From Myxococcales bacterium (GTDB lineage Bacteria; Myxococcota_A; Polyangia; Polyangiales; Polyangiaceae), in NCBI GenBank assembly GCA_947473045.1, contig CANJCO010000024.1:1-64000 (forward strand): 64,000 nucleotides of DNA, given 5' to 3'. Made by a program: the position numbers and the translations under genes. Under the pieces are notes generated by a model. The model did no database searches, was not told the origin of the DNA, and was given only the letters and a program-made list of their open reading frames with translations. Positions 50,975 to 61,900 of the stretch are shown one piece after another. Each line of letters begins with the position of its first letter. The first letter of the stretch is position 1.

Positions 50975-51979
50975 TCAGCGGAGGCGCTGCCAGTCGAGGA
51001 TGTCGATTGTGCGCTTCGCGAGGTGGTATTCGACGCTGCGGTGCATGCCCACCGCGTCTCCGCCGATTTCGAGCGGCACGGGCCTCGAGAACGTCATGCG
51101 TACGCCCTTCGTGAACCAGTCGGTCATGCCTCGCATGGGGTGATGCCCGCGCCACAACTTTGGGATGTCGCGAATGGCGCCGAGCGTTTTTCGATCGTAG
51201 ACGCGCACGTTCATCATGCCGAGAAAGCGCTCGGCCCATGGAAATGCCTTAAAATGATAGCCGTATTCAGGGCAGGTCGCCGCGCCTGTCACGCTTACCG
51301 GGCCGTCGTAGAGCACCGCGCCGTAGCCGACGCCGTGCATCTTCACGAGCTTCCGATCGCTCGTGATCGTCCAGACTTCGTCGCCAAGGTTCTCGATGAT
51401 CACATTCGCGCGGCCGAAGACCAGCGTTTTTGGCGCGGTGCGCAAGAGCATCGCCGAGAGGTACCCGTACACCGTTTTCGCGAAGAGCTTCGGGGGGCCT
51501 TTCGCCGCGGCGAGCTGGTCTTTGTAGTCATTGATGATCTGCGCGTCCCAACCGGCGCCTGCGAAGTGTGCGAGCATGCCGTTGGTCTCGAGGAGGCCGA
51601 AGCTGCGCGTCGGCAGCGGAGAGGCCGGCGCATCGCGGATGATTTCGAGGCAGCGCGCGAGCTTCGGAGCGCCGACGGAATTCGCCCACGCGTTACCTGT
51701 CCCGAGCGGAATGACGCCCATCACCGGAAACGGCGCCGCTTGCGGAAGGACCTTCGCGAGGCAGTTCACGAGGCCCATCGCCGTGCCGTCGCCTCCCGCG
51801 GCGATGAAGCACTCGGGCGGCGACGCTGAGCCAACGAGCGACCGCAGCCAATCGATCGCCTCGGCCTCGCTCCGCGTGCGCCGCACTTCGACGTTTGGAA
51901 GCGCGCGCGCGATTTGAGCCGCGATGCGGCGTCCGCCACGCTTGGCGTTCGCGTTGACCAGCAGCGCGAAGCGCCTCAC
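50975..51979 (-). CDS. Diacylglycerol-kinase-family lipid kinase
   Basis: 334 residues from ATG 51979, overlapping the acyltransferase stop by four bases. The N-terminal DAGK catalytic domain has LLVNANAKRGG, the ATP site FIAAGGDGTAMGLVNCLA and GVIPLGTGNAWANSVGAPK. The C-terminal beta-sandwich domain includes GAGWDAQIIND and the late PLEIGGDAVG segment. Relatives phosphorylate diacylglycerol, ceramide or sphingoid bases, so the exact lipid is uncertain. Pairing with an acyltransferase supports membrane-lipid synthesis. Confidence 0.9.
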   Translation of the reverse strand: MRRFALLVNANAKRGGRRIAAQIARALPNVEVRRTRSEAEAIDWLRSLVGSASPPECFIAAGGDGTAMGLVNCLAKVLPQAAPFPVMGVIPLGTGNAWANSVGAPKLARCLEIIRDAPASPLPTRSFGLLETNGMLAHFAGAGWDAQIINDYKDQLAAAKGPPKLFAKTVYGYLSAMLLRTAPKTLVFGRANVIIENLGDEVWTITSDRKLVKMHGVGYGAVLYDGPVSVTGAATCPEYGYHFKAFPWAERFLGMMNVRVYDRKTLGAIRDIPKLWRGHHPMRGMTDWFTKGVRMTFSRPVPLEIGGDAVGMHRSVEYHLAKRTIDILDWQRLR

Positions 51980-52689
51980 GCGAGTCCTCCGGTGATGGCA
52001 TCGCGCACGTGGCGCATGACTTCTTCGCGGCCGCGTCGTCCCTGGTCAACGAAATCGCCCATCTCGATGACCTTGCCGATGGTCACTCGCACTCGCAGAC
52101 CGGGCGAGCTTCTAGCGTGGCTCACTTCGAGCACGTGGCGCGTGCCGTCGATCGCGATGGGAAGGATGGGGAGGCCGGTTTCAAACGCCATGTGAAACCC
52201 GCCTTTTTTAAACGGAAGCAGGGCGCCGGAGCGACTGCGGGTGCCCTCGGGAGCGATCCAGATATTCACGCCGCTTGCGAGGTGCTCGCGGGCGCGCCGC
52301 AGGCTCTCGACTGCCCGCTCGCGGTTGCTGCGGTCGACTTCGACGAACCCGGACTCGCGCATCGCCCGGCCCAGAAGCGGGACGTCAAAGAGCTCCTTCT
52401 TCGCCACCATTCTCATGTTGCCGCCGAGCAGCGAAAACAGCACCGGAACGTCGTAGTGCGACTGGTGGTTGCTCATGATGATGTGGGTGCGCGTCGGGTC
52501 GAGATTCTCCGCGCCGACCACGTCGAGTTGGAGCCCCAGGTTCGCCACGACGCTGCGGGACCAGGAGGCCAGGCGTTCGTCGCAGGAAGCGCGCGTGACG
52601 CGCCCGAGCGCCGCGTCGACGACCGTCGGCCAGCAGATCGCGAGGGTCTCGTAGACGTTGCGCACCGATAGCGCGAGCGACTTACCCAT
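51976..52689 (-). CDS. PlsC-like 1-acylglycerol-3-phosphate acyltransferase
   Basis: 237 residues from ATG 52689. The acyltransferase motifs are NHQSHYDVP (H-x4-D, catalytic), FVEVDRSNRERA (block II region), APEGTRSRSG (block III) and LPILPIAIDGTR (block IV). Typical PlsC enzymes make phosphatidic acid from lysophosphatidic acid. No clear N-terminal membrane helix, but a hydrophobic region is present. The next gene, a lipid kinase, starts within its last four bases. Confidence 0.9.
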   Translation of the reverse strand: MGKSLALSVRNVYETLAICWPTVVDAALGRVTRASCDERLASWSRSVVANLGLQLDVVGAENLDPTRTHIIMSNHQSHYDVPVLFSLLGGNMRMVAKKELFDVPLLGRAMRESGFVEVDRSNRERAVESLRRAREHLASGVNIWIAPEGTRSRSGALLPFKKGGFHMAFETGLPILPIAIDGTRHVLEVSHARSSPGLRVRVTIGKVIEMGDFVDQGRRGREEVMRHVRDAITGGLA

Positions 52690-52754
52690 TTATGACGACC
52701 AGCATAGTCCTGCGGCCCCCCGCCTGTACACATCGACCGCGCTGCAAGAGAAGC

Positions 52755-52786
52755 GGGCGGGCGGGCGGGCGGTAGCGCTTGCGCTA
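52755..52786 (+). other. G-quadruplex-forming motif followed by a hairpin
   Basis: Four GGG tracts separated by single C bases (52755-52769), a textbook G4 motif with 1-base loops, lie in the intergenic gap between the acyltransferase and the giant TPR gene. Directly after it, TAGCGC-TT-GCGCTA forms a perfect 6-bp hairpin (52773-52786). A regulatory role is possible but not shown. Confidence 0.7.
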
Positions 52787-52965
52787 ACCCGATGTGCTGC
52801 CTACCATCGGCGCCCACTCGGCCGAATTTGGCCATTTTTCTCGGTTTTCGAACACTTTTTTTGCGGCTTGCCGCGGGAGGTTCAGGCATTACGCCCGACT
52901 CCGCGCAGCTCGCCGCAGCTCTGGCGTCCGAAGGCCGCAGTTTCGCAGCCTCTGCTAGGTGATGG

Positions 52966-55900
52966 ATGAGCGCATCGACCATTCGTAACGCACTCGGCCT
53001 CTTGCAAGACGATCCCGACCACGCTCGCGCGTATCAGGATTTGCGCGATGCGCTGGGTAGCGGGCAAGCGATCGCCGACATGTCGCGCGAACAGCTGGCG
53101 AAGCTGCTCGAAGCCGCACGCACCGCTCACGCATCAAGACTCGAATACGACGCGGTTGCTTCGCTGCTCGAACTCGAGGTCGTTCAGGCACAGGGGACGG
53201 ACCGCGAGGTCGCGCTTCTCCTTGAGCTCGCTCGGGTCGCCGACGAACACTTGTTCGACGCTGGCCGCGCGGGTGAGATCTACGCACGGGTGCTCACCCT
53301 CGATGCCGGCAACGCGCAGGCTGAGGACGCGCTCGAGACGGCCGTCGCGAAGCGCGCGAAATGGGCCGAGCTCGTAAAACGCTATGGCGACGAGGCCGAG
53401 AGTGCCAGCGAGCCCGCGCTCAAGAGCTCGCTCCTCGTGAGCGCCGCCGAGACCGCGTACCGCTACGGCCGGCCGTCGATTGCCGGCGAAAAGGGAGCAA
53501 AGAAGAAGCTCGCGGCGCTCATCGCCGACGCTTCAACGCGACTCGACGAGGCCGTGTCGATCGACCCGGCGAACGTTCGGGCAGCGGCGCTGCTCGAGCA
53601 CATTTACCGCGAGACGAAGCGGTGGGCGGATCTTGCGGCGCTCCTCGAAAAGGCCGCGGGAGATGTGCCGACGAAGGACGCAAAGATTGCCGCGCTGCTC
53701 CGACTGGCGCGCGTGTGCAAAAAGAAGCTCGAAGAGACGGATCGCGCTGCGGTTGCCTATGAGCGCGTGCTCGACCTGGCACCCGAGAACTCCGAAGCCA
53801 CGAGCTTTTTGGTCGATCACTTTACTGCGAAGCAGATGTGGGACCACCTGGTCGCCGTCTATCAGGAGCAACTCGGCGCAGCGACCCGGGCCGGGCGCGA
53901 GGACGCGGGAACCGCCCTTCAGATCGCGATGATTCACTGGAAGATGCGCGCGAGCCTCGACGCCGCCGAGCCTTTCTTTGAGCGCGTACGCAAGGTTGAG
54001 CCTGCGCACGCCGGGATGCTGGCGTTCTTTCGTGAGCACCTGGGCGCCCGGGGCGACACGCAGCGGCTGACGCAAATTCTCACGGAGGCCCAGCGCGCGA
54101 TGCCTGAGGGACCGGCGCGCGCGCAGGTCGGGGCTGACATCGCCAAGCTCGCCGAAGACGGCGCGAACGCCACGAAAGCGATCGAGCAGTGGCGCGTCAT
54201 TTTGCGTCAGGACGCGGGCAACAAAGACGCCCGCGACGCGCTCAAGCGCCTCTACCGTCAGTCGGCCAATCACGCATCTCTGGCTGATTTGCTCCGCGGC
54301 GATCTCGAGCGCCTCGCCGCCGATGACGTCGCAGGTCGCCTCGTAGTGCTGCGCGAACTCTCGGCGATTTACCAAGGCCAGCTCAAAAACGACACGGCGC
54401 TGGTGGGAGTGCTGTCCCAGATTGTCACCCTCGACACGACGGATGCCGACGCCGCCCGTGCGCTCGCTCGCATCTACGAGGCCCTCGGGCGCTTTCGCGA
54501 CCTGCTGACGACCCAGGCGCGCCTCGCGGAGCTCGAGCGCGAGCCGTCCGTGCGCGCGGAGCTGTATCGCCAAATTGCGCGTCGCTGGCTCGAGCAGTTC
54601 ACCAACGTGCAGAACGCGGTCGAGGCGTACGAGCGTCTGCTCGATGCCGCTCCGACCGACAGCGAGGCGCGCCAGAAGCTGCGCGAGCTCTACGTCAAGC
54701 GCCGCGCCTACAAGTCGCTTTACGAGCTGATCGAGCGGGAAGTCGCCACGTCGGAAGGTGCCGATCGTCTCGAAAAGTGGCTGGAAATGGCCAAGCTCGC
54801 AGCGGAGAGGCTCGACCGCGGCCCCGATGCCGTGCGGCTGTACAAGCTCGTACTCGCAGAAGATCCGGGCGCGGCTGCAGCGCTCGATGCGCTTGAAAAG
54901 CAGGCGGAGCGCGACAAGGACTTCGCGACGGTCGCGGAGGTCATCGAGCGCCGCGTCAGCGCGACTGACGACCCGGCGGCCAAAGCGGCCTTGTTGCAAA
55001 AGTTGGGTGCACTCTACACCGAACGCTTGCAGAATCAGGAGGCCTCACTGGGCGCGTGGCGCCGCGTCATCGAGGTTCAGCCCGCGCACCCCAAGGCGGT
55101 TCGCGTCCTGCGCGAGAGCTACCTCGCCGTCGGTGACTACGATGGCCTGACGAGTTTGTACGCGGCGAACAGCGACTGGGAAGGGCTCGCCGAAGTTCTT
55201 TCAACGGCGGCCGACAAGGTCAACGACTCCGCGGCGAAGGTCGATCTGTCGTTCCGTGCAGCTGCTGTTTACATCGAGAAGATCGCGTCGCCTGAGCGAG
55301 CCTTCCGCGCGTACGAGCGTGTGCTCGGTGTGCGCCCGGACGATGAGCGCGCGGCCGCTGCCCTGGTGCCCATCTACGAGGCCGATGAAAAGTGGGCGAG
55401 GCTTCCCGCGCTCTACGAAGTCCTCTGCGGGCATGCGGTCGCGGTCGACGCCAAACTCGTCTGGCTCGACAAACTCTTCGGCGTGACCGGCAAGCACCTG
55501 CAGGACCGGGTCGCGGCGTTTCGCTATGCTCGCCGAGCCTACGATCTGGCGCCGGCGCGTTTGTCCGCCTTCGAGAAAGCCGCGATTGAGAGCGGCGAGT
55601 GGACTTCATTTGTAGAGGCACTCGGCCTTCGCCTCGCGGCCGCCGACAGCCCCGAGGACGAGCGCCGCACGATCCGCGCGAAGGTCGCCGAAACCTACGC
55701 TACGCAACTCGGGCGCCTCGACGAAGCCGTCGCTACATACAAGACGCTCGTAGAGCAGGATCCGACCGACGAAGTTTCTGTTCAGACGCTCGACCGCATT
55801 CTCAGGTCGTCGGACCGTCGCGACGACTTGCGGTGGTTGTTCGCTCAGCGCGTCTCGGTCGCGAACACTGCGCGAAAGCTCGAAACGCTCGAGGAGTGGG

Positions 55901-58900
55901 CTGCCCTCGAGGAAGACGTCTTCGGCGCCCCTGCCGATTCAGCCGCGCTTTACAGGCGAATCCTTGAGGTGGTTCCGAACCACGGTCGCGCGCTGCGTGC
56001 GCTGTCGCGTTTGCTCAGCGCGGCGGGCGAGCCCGAGGAAGCGGCGACGCTGCTCGAGCGCGATCGTGACCAGCGCGAGGGCAAGGAGCGCGCGGCGCGC
56101 GAGATCGACCTCGCCAAGTTGTACTCCGGAGCCCTCGAACGCCACGACGCTGCGCTGTCGGCGGTTGAGCGCGCGTTGCAACTCGCGCCGGGCGACCGCG
56201 ACGCGATCGCAGTGCTCGAGCAGCTCATGGCGCGCGCCGAGACCAGACGCGGCGCAGCCGAACGCTTGGAGCGGGCCTACGCTGAATCCGGCGATCAGGC
56301 GCGCCAGGCTGGCGTGGTTGAAGTGCTGCTGTCGACGACGGACTCGCCCGAAGCGCGCGCAGCGCTTTTCGACACGCTGGCCGGTCTGCGCGAAGCGCTC
56401 GGCGAACCCTCGACGGCGTTCGATGTGCTCGTTCGCGCCGCTGCCGAGTCTCCTGCGCTTCTCAGTGTTTGGGACCGCCTCGCTGAGCTGGCAGCGCGTA
56501 CCCAGCGCGCTCAGGCCCTTGCCGACGCTCTGGCTGGCGTGGTCGCCGGCGGCGGGCTCGCACCCGAGCTCGAAGTCGAGCTGTCGGAGCGGGCGGCGGC
56601 GCTCTTCGACGAGCTTGGTGAGTCGGATCGCGCTCGTCCGTATCTCGCGCGCGTTTTGGCGCTCGACCCGACGAACGAACGCGCGTTTGCCCGGCTGAAG
56701 CAGATCCTCACGGGCTCCGAGAACTGGACGGACCTCGAGGCTTTGTACGAAGCCGCGATTGGCGTTTCGGACTCGGGGCGTCGCGTCGAGTTGCTTATCG
56801 AGCTCGCGGTGGTCGCTGAAGAGATCACGTCCGACACCGATAAGGCGATCTCCTGCTACGAACGCATCATCGCGACCCAGGCGGGGCACCCGCTTGCGTC
56901 GCGCGCGCTCGACACGCTCTACACGATGGAGGCCCGGTGGGCCGACCTCGCGGCCCTTCTCGAACGGCGCGTCGATGGTGCTCCCGGCGACGAAGCGGCT
57001 CCGCTGCGCGTGCGGCTCGCTTCGCTGTTCGTTGGAAAGCTCGACAGCGCCCCTCGCGCGCTAGAGCAACTCGCTTTGGTTCTTGAGGCAGATCCGGGCG
57101 CGAAAGATGCGCGCGAACTCGTCGAGCAGGTTCTGGGCGTCGCGGCCCATCGTCAGGCCGCGGCCGCGATTCTTGAATCGGTGTACTCTGCAAGTAATTC
57201 CCAGCGCGACCTCGTTCGGATTCTCGAGGTTCGACTCGAGGGTGAGGCCACGACGGAAGGGAAGATCGAGCTTCTGCGCCGCATCGCAGAGCTTCGCGAT
57301 GAGGGCCTGAGCGAGGAAGTTGCCGCGCTCGACGCGTTCGCGCGGCTTGTTCCCATCGCGCCCGACGACGTGCATGCGCGCACGAGATTGCTCGACCTCG
57401 CGCGTCGCGTTGGTTCTCAGGCGCAGGCCGCCGACGTTCTTGAAGCGTCCGCGAAGGCCGCTCGCGTGCCGCAGCCGCGCGGTGAAATTCTCATGGAGCT
57501 CGCGCGCGTTCGGGAAGACCTTCTCGGCGACTCGGACAAGGCCGAAGTGGCCTATCGCGAGGTGCTGGCGCTCGACCCCGCCGACGCAGCGTTGTCGTTG
57601 CCCGCAGCGCGCGCGCTCGGCCGCATTTACGCCGCCGCAGGCAAATCGCGCGAGCTGGTCGAAGTCTTGCGCAAAGAGGTTGCGCTCGAAGACGGCGCTG
57701 AGGCGCGACGTGAGCTCTTCGGCCGCATCGGCGAGCTCTGCGAGAACGCGCTCGACGACCCAAATGGCGCCATTGTGTCGTGGAAGGCCCGCCTCGAGGA
57801 CGACCCCACCGACGACGCGGGCCTCGCGGCTCTCGATCGGCTGTACGAGCGAACAGGCGACCACAAGGCGCTCGTCGAGGTGCTGCGGTCGCGCGAGCAG
57901 AATGCGACCGACCCGGAGTCGCGCAAGCGCTTGCTGCTGCGTCTCGCCCAGACCCTCGCCGACAAGCTGAGCGACGTCACCGAGGCGATTGGTGCGTATC
58001 GCGCGTTGCAGGATGAGTTCGGCGCTGACCGCGCTCTGCTCGGCGCGCTCGCGATGCTGTACGAAATCGCGGACCGTCACGATGACCTTGCCGACGCGCT
58101 CGAAGCAGACCTGTCGATGGCGGACGCCACCGAAGATCGCCTCGCGTTGCTCGTTCGCCTCGGCTCGGTTCGCCAGTCGAAGTTGAAGGACGTATCGGCC
58201 GCCCTCGAAACCTATCGACAGGCATTGACCCTCGATTCCTCACACGTCCCGAGTCGCGCCGCGCTCGAGGCGCTATTGTCGGACGATGGCGCGCAGCGCG
58301 ACGCCGCGGGGATTCTCAAGCCGCTTTATGAGGCTGACGGAGACCACGCGAAGCTCCTGAAGGTGCTCGCGATCGAAATCGGACTCGCCGATTCGGTCGG
58401 CGAGAGGCTCGACTTGCTGTCGCAGGCCGTGGTGGTTGCAGAGCAGTCGCTTGGCGATCCCGCGGGCGCGTTCGCGTTCGCAGCGCGCGCAGTGAAGGAA
58501 GCCGCCGGAGAGGGCGAGCTAACGGCGTGGATGGAGCGCGCGGAGCGCCTGGCTTCTGCCGCGAAGCTCGAGGCTGACTTTGTATCGCTTCTGCGGGGGA
58601 TCGTGCCCGACGTCCTGGACGAGGCCGCCCAGGTCGATGTGATGCTCAAGGTCGCTTCGCATGCGCGGACGCACCTGGCGGACGCTGCACTCGCCCGCGA
58701 GTACTACGAGAAGGCGTTGCAGGTTCGCGGCGATGAGCCTCGCGCCCTCGAGGCGCTTGAGTCGCTCTACTCCGCAGCGGGAGATTTCGCCGCGCTCAGT
58801 GATATTCTGCAGCGTCTCGCCGAAGTCGCCGTGTCGGACGCTGAGCGCAAAGGGTTTTTGCTCAAGCAGGCCCGCGTGGCGGAGGATTCGACCGCTGACT

Positions 58901-61900
58901 TCAAATTTGCGATCGAAGTCTACGAGCAGGTCTTGGAGCTTGGCACCGATGCCGTTGTGATTGAGGCGCTTGAGCGGCTGTACGCGCGCACCGAGCGGTT
59001 CGACGACATGGTGGCGCTCTATGAGCGGCAGCTCGGCGAAGGTGCGGACGACGACAAACTCGCGTCGCTTCACGCGCGCCTCGGAGCGGTCTACCGAAAC
59101 AATCTGGCCGACGTCGATCGCGCGTTCGACTCTTACGAAGCTGCGCTCAAGCACGACTCGGAAAACGCGGAGGCGATCGCTGCACTGGAGGCGTTGATGC
59201 GCGCCGACGCTTCGGCAGGACGTGCGGCGGAAATTCTCGAACCCGTCTACCTCGCCCGCCTCGATTGGCGCCGCGTGATGGATGCGATCTCGGCGCGCCT
59301 GCGCGCCAGCCAGGATCCTGACGATCGACGCACTTTGCTCAAGCGTCTCATCAAGCTTCACGAAGAGCAGGAAGAGAACTACGGAGCCGCTCTCGACGAC
59401 GCCGGACGCCTCCTCGCGGAGGACGTTTCCGACGAGTCGACGTGGTCGGAGCTCGAGCGCCTTGCCCGTGTTGCCAACGCCCCGCGCCGACTCGCGGAGA
59501 TCTTCGCCGCGGAGCTGGTGAAGGTTTCCGTCGACGAGACCGCGACGGCGCAGCTTTGCGCGCGGACTGCGGAGCTGTTCGAGGAGCAGGGTGAGTCTGC
59601 TCAGGCGCTTGTCTTCTATCGCCGGGCGTACGCGTTTTCTCCTGAGGATCACGCTCCCGTGTTTGGGGCTGTCGACCGGCTGCTCACTGCGGGAGGCCGC
59701 CATGCGGAACGCGTCGCGCTCTATCGCGCCGCGCTTGAGTTCCAGAACGACGACTCGGCGCGCGCCGAAATGCTGCACACGATTGCGCGGCTCGAAGAGG
59801 TCGAGCTGCACGACGCTGCGGCTGCGATGGAGACATATCGCGCGGCGCTGGAAATCGACGATAGCGATGCCGTCTCGCTCGATGCGCTTTCGCGCCTATA
59901 TGGCAACGCAGAGCGTTTCCGTGATTTGGCGGATCTCATTCGCCGACGCGCCGAACAGTCGGGGATGCCAGAAGAAGAAGCCCGATTTCGCTTTGACCTC
60001 GGCGAGTTGCTTCAGCACAGGCTGGATGACCCGTCCGGCGCGATTGATGAATTTCACGCGGTGGTCGACCTGGCAGCGCCCGGGACCGCAGGCTCAGAGC
60101 AGGCTGTAAAGGCGCTCGAGGCGCTGCTTCGCGAACCGGACCACAAGGCCCGGGTCATCGAAATTCTGCGACCGATTTTTGAACGAAGTGACGATTGGCG
60201 TCGTCTGCTTGCGCTCGATCAACAGCGACTCGCGATCACCACCGACGCGGGCGAGCGCGGGGCCATCTTCAAGGAAGCTGCACGCATTTGGGAAGAGCGC
60301 GGCGCAGACAGCAGCCGCGCGTTTGAAGCCATGCGCGATGCGTTCGTGCTGGACCCCGAGGACGGGGACGCGCGCAGTGAGCTCGACAGACTCTGCGGGG
60401 TCGTCGGGCGTTGGGACGATCTCGCCGACGCTTACGAGCAGGGCCTCTCGCTCGCGCTCGATCTGACCAAGCGCGACCTGCTATCCGCGCTCGCCCAGTT
60501 GCATGACGCGCGACGCGACGATCCGCGCAAGGCCCTCGACGCGTACGGCCGACTCTTTGCGCTCGACGAGAGCGAGCCCGAGCCGCTCGAGCACATGGAC
60601 GCCTTGGCGACGCTGCTCGCCGACTGGCCGACCGTCGTGACGGTTCTCGTCAAGAAGGCGGAGCTCACCCTCGACGACTCCGAGCGAGCGTCGATCTGGC
60701 GCCGCGTCGGCGAAGCGCGCCGCGACATGCTTGAAGACAACCCGGGCGCCCTTGAGGCCTATGAGTCAGCGCTCGAACTCGAGCCTGACAGCGCGTGGAC
60801 GATCGACAATCTCTTGCCGCTGCACGAGGCCATGAACAACGACGCTCGGCTCGTCGAGCTGTACCGGCGTCGGGTCGAGCTCGCCGGCGACGACGAAGCG
60901 GAACTCAAATACCAGCTGCTCGTAGCAGCGGCCGACCGGCACGAGCAGGCGCTTTCGAACCGGGCCGAGGCCATTGCGCTGCTTGGCGAAGCGCTTGCCG
61001 TGCAGCCAGGCGATGGGCCGGTGACGGAGCGTCTGGGCCGACTTTATCGCAGCGAAAGCATGTGGCCGGAGTTGCTTGACAACCTCAAGCTTCAGGCGGC
61101 CGCTGCCTCGGACGAGCAACGCGGCGCCGTGAAGAAAGCCATTGGGGCTCTGCTCGTCTCCGAGCTTGGGGACCCGCGCCAAGCCCTCGACGCCTACCGC
61201 GACGTGCTCGATGCTGGATTCGATGACGAAGCCGCGCGCGCGATTCGCGCCATCGGCGAAGGGAGCGACGAGCTGCGCGAAGAAGCGGCCGACGCGCTCG
61301 AGCCGGCGCTCCGCGCGTCTGGCAATCACGCAGAGCTCGTCGACGTGCTCGAACTCAGGCTCCGCGGCCAGGAAGACCCCGACGCGCGCTGCCGGACGCT
61401 GCGAGCGATCGCATCGATCTCCGAAAGTTCGCTCGGCGACCATGCCCGCGCGCTGGATGCCCTCGTGCGGGCGATCGCCGACTCGACGGACGACGCCGAG
61501 TTGCACGGCGAGATCATGCGGCTTTGCGACCGCGTCGCAGGCGCTGGCTACGCACGCTACGCAGACGCGCTGACGCAGCGCGCCGCGTCGGTCGTCGACC
61601 CCCAAATCTGCGCAGACCTCAATGTTCGACTCGGCCGGGTTTGTGAGGAGCACCTCAAGGACGATCCGCGCGCGGCTGCAGCTTACGCTCGCGCCACGGA
61701 GTATGGCGGCGACACCTCTCCGACGCTGCTCGCGCTCGACGCCCTCTATGTCCGTATGGGCGACGTGCGCGCGCTGTCTGACGTTCTCGAGCGCCGCATC
61801 ACGCTCGAAGGTACGCCCGCCATTCAGGCCGATCTCTACCATCGCCTGGCCGTCATCCAGCGCGGCGAATTCGGGGACAAAGCGCTCGCGCTTTCCACGC

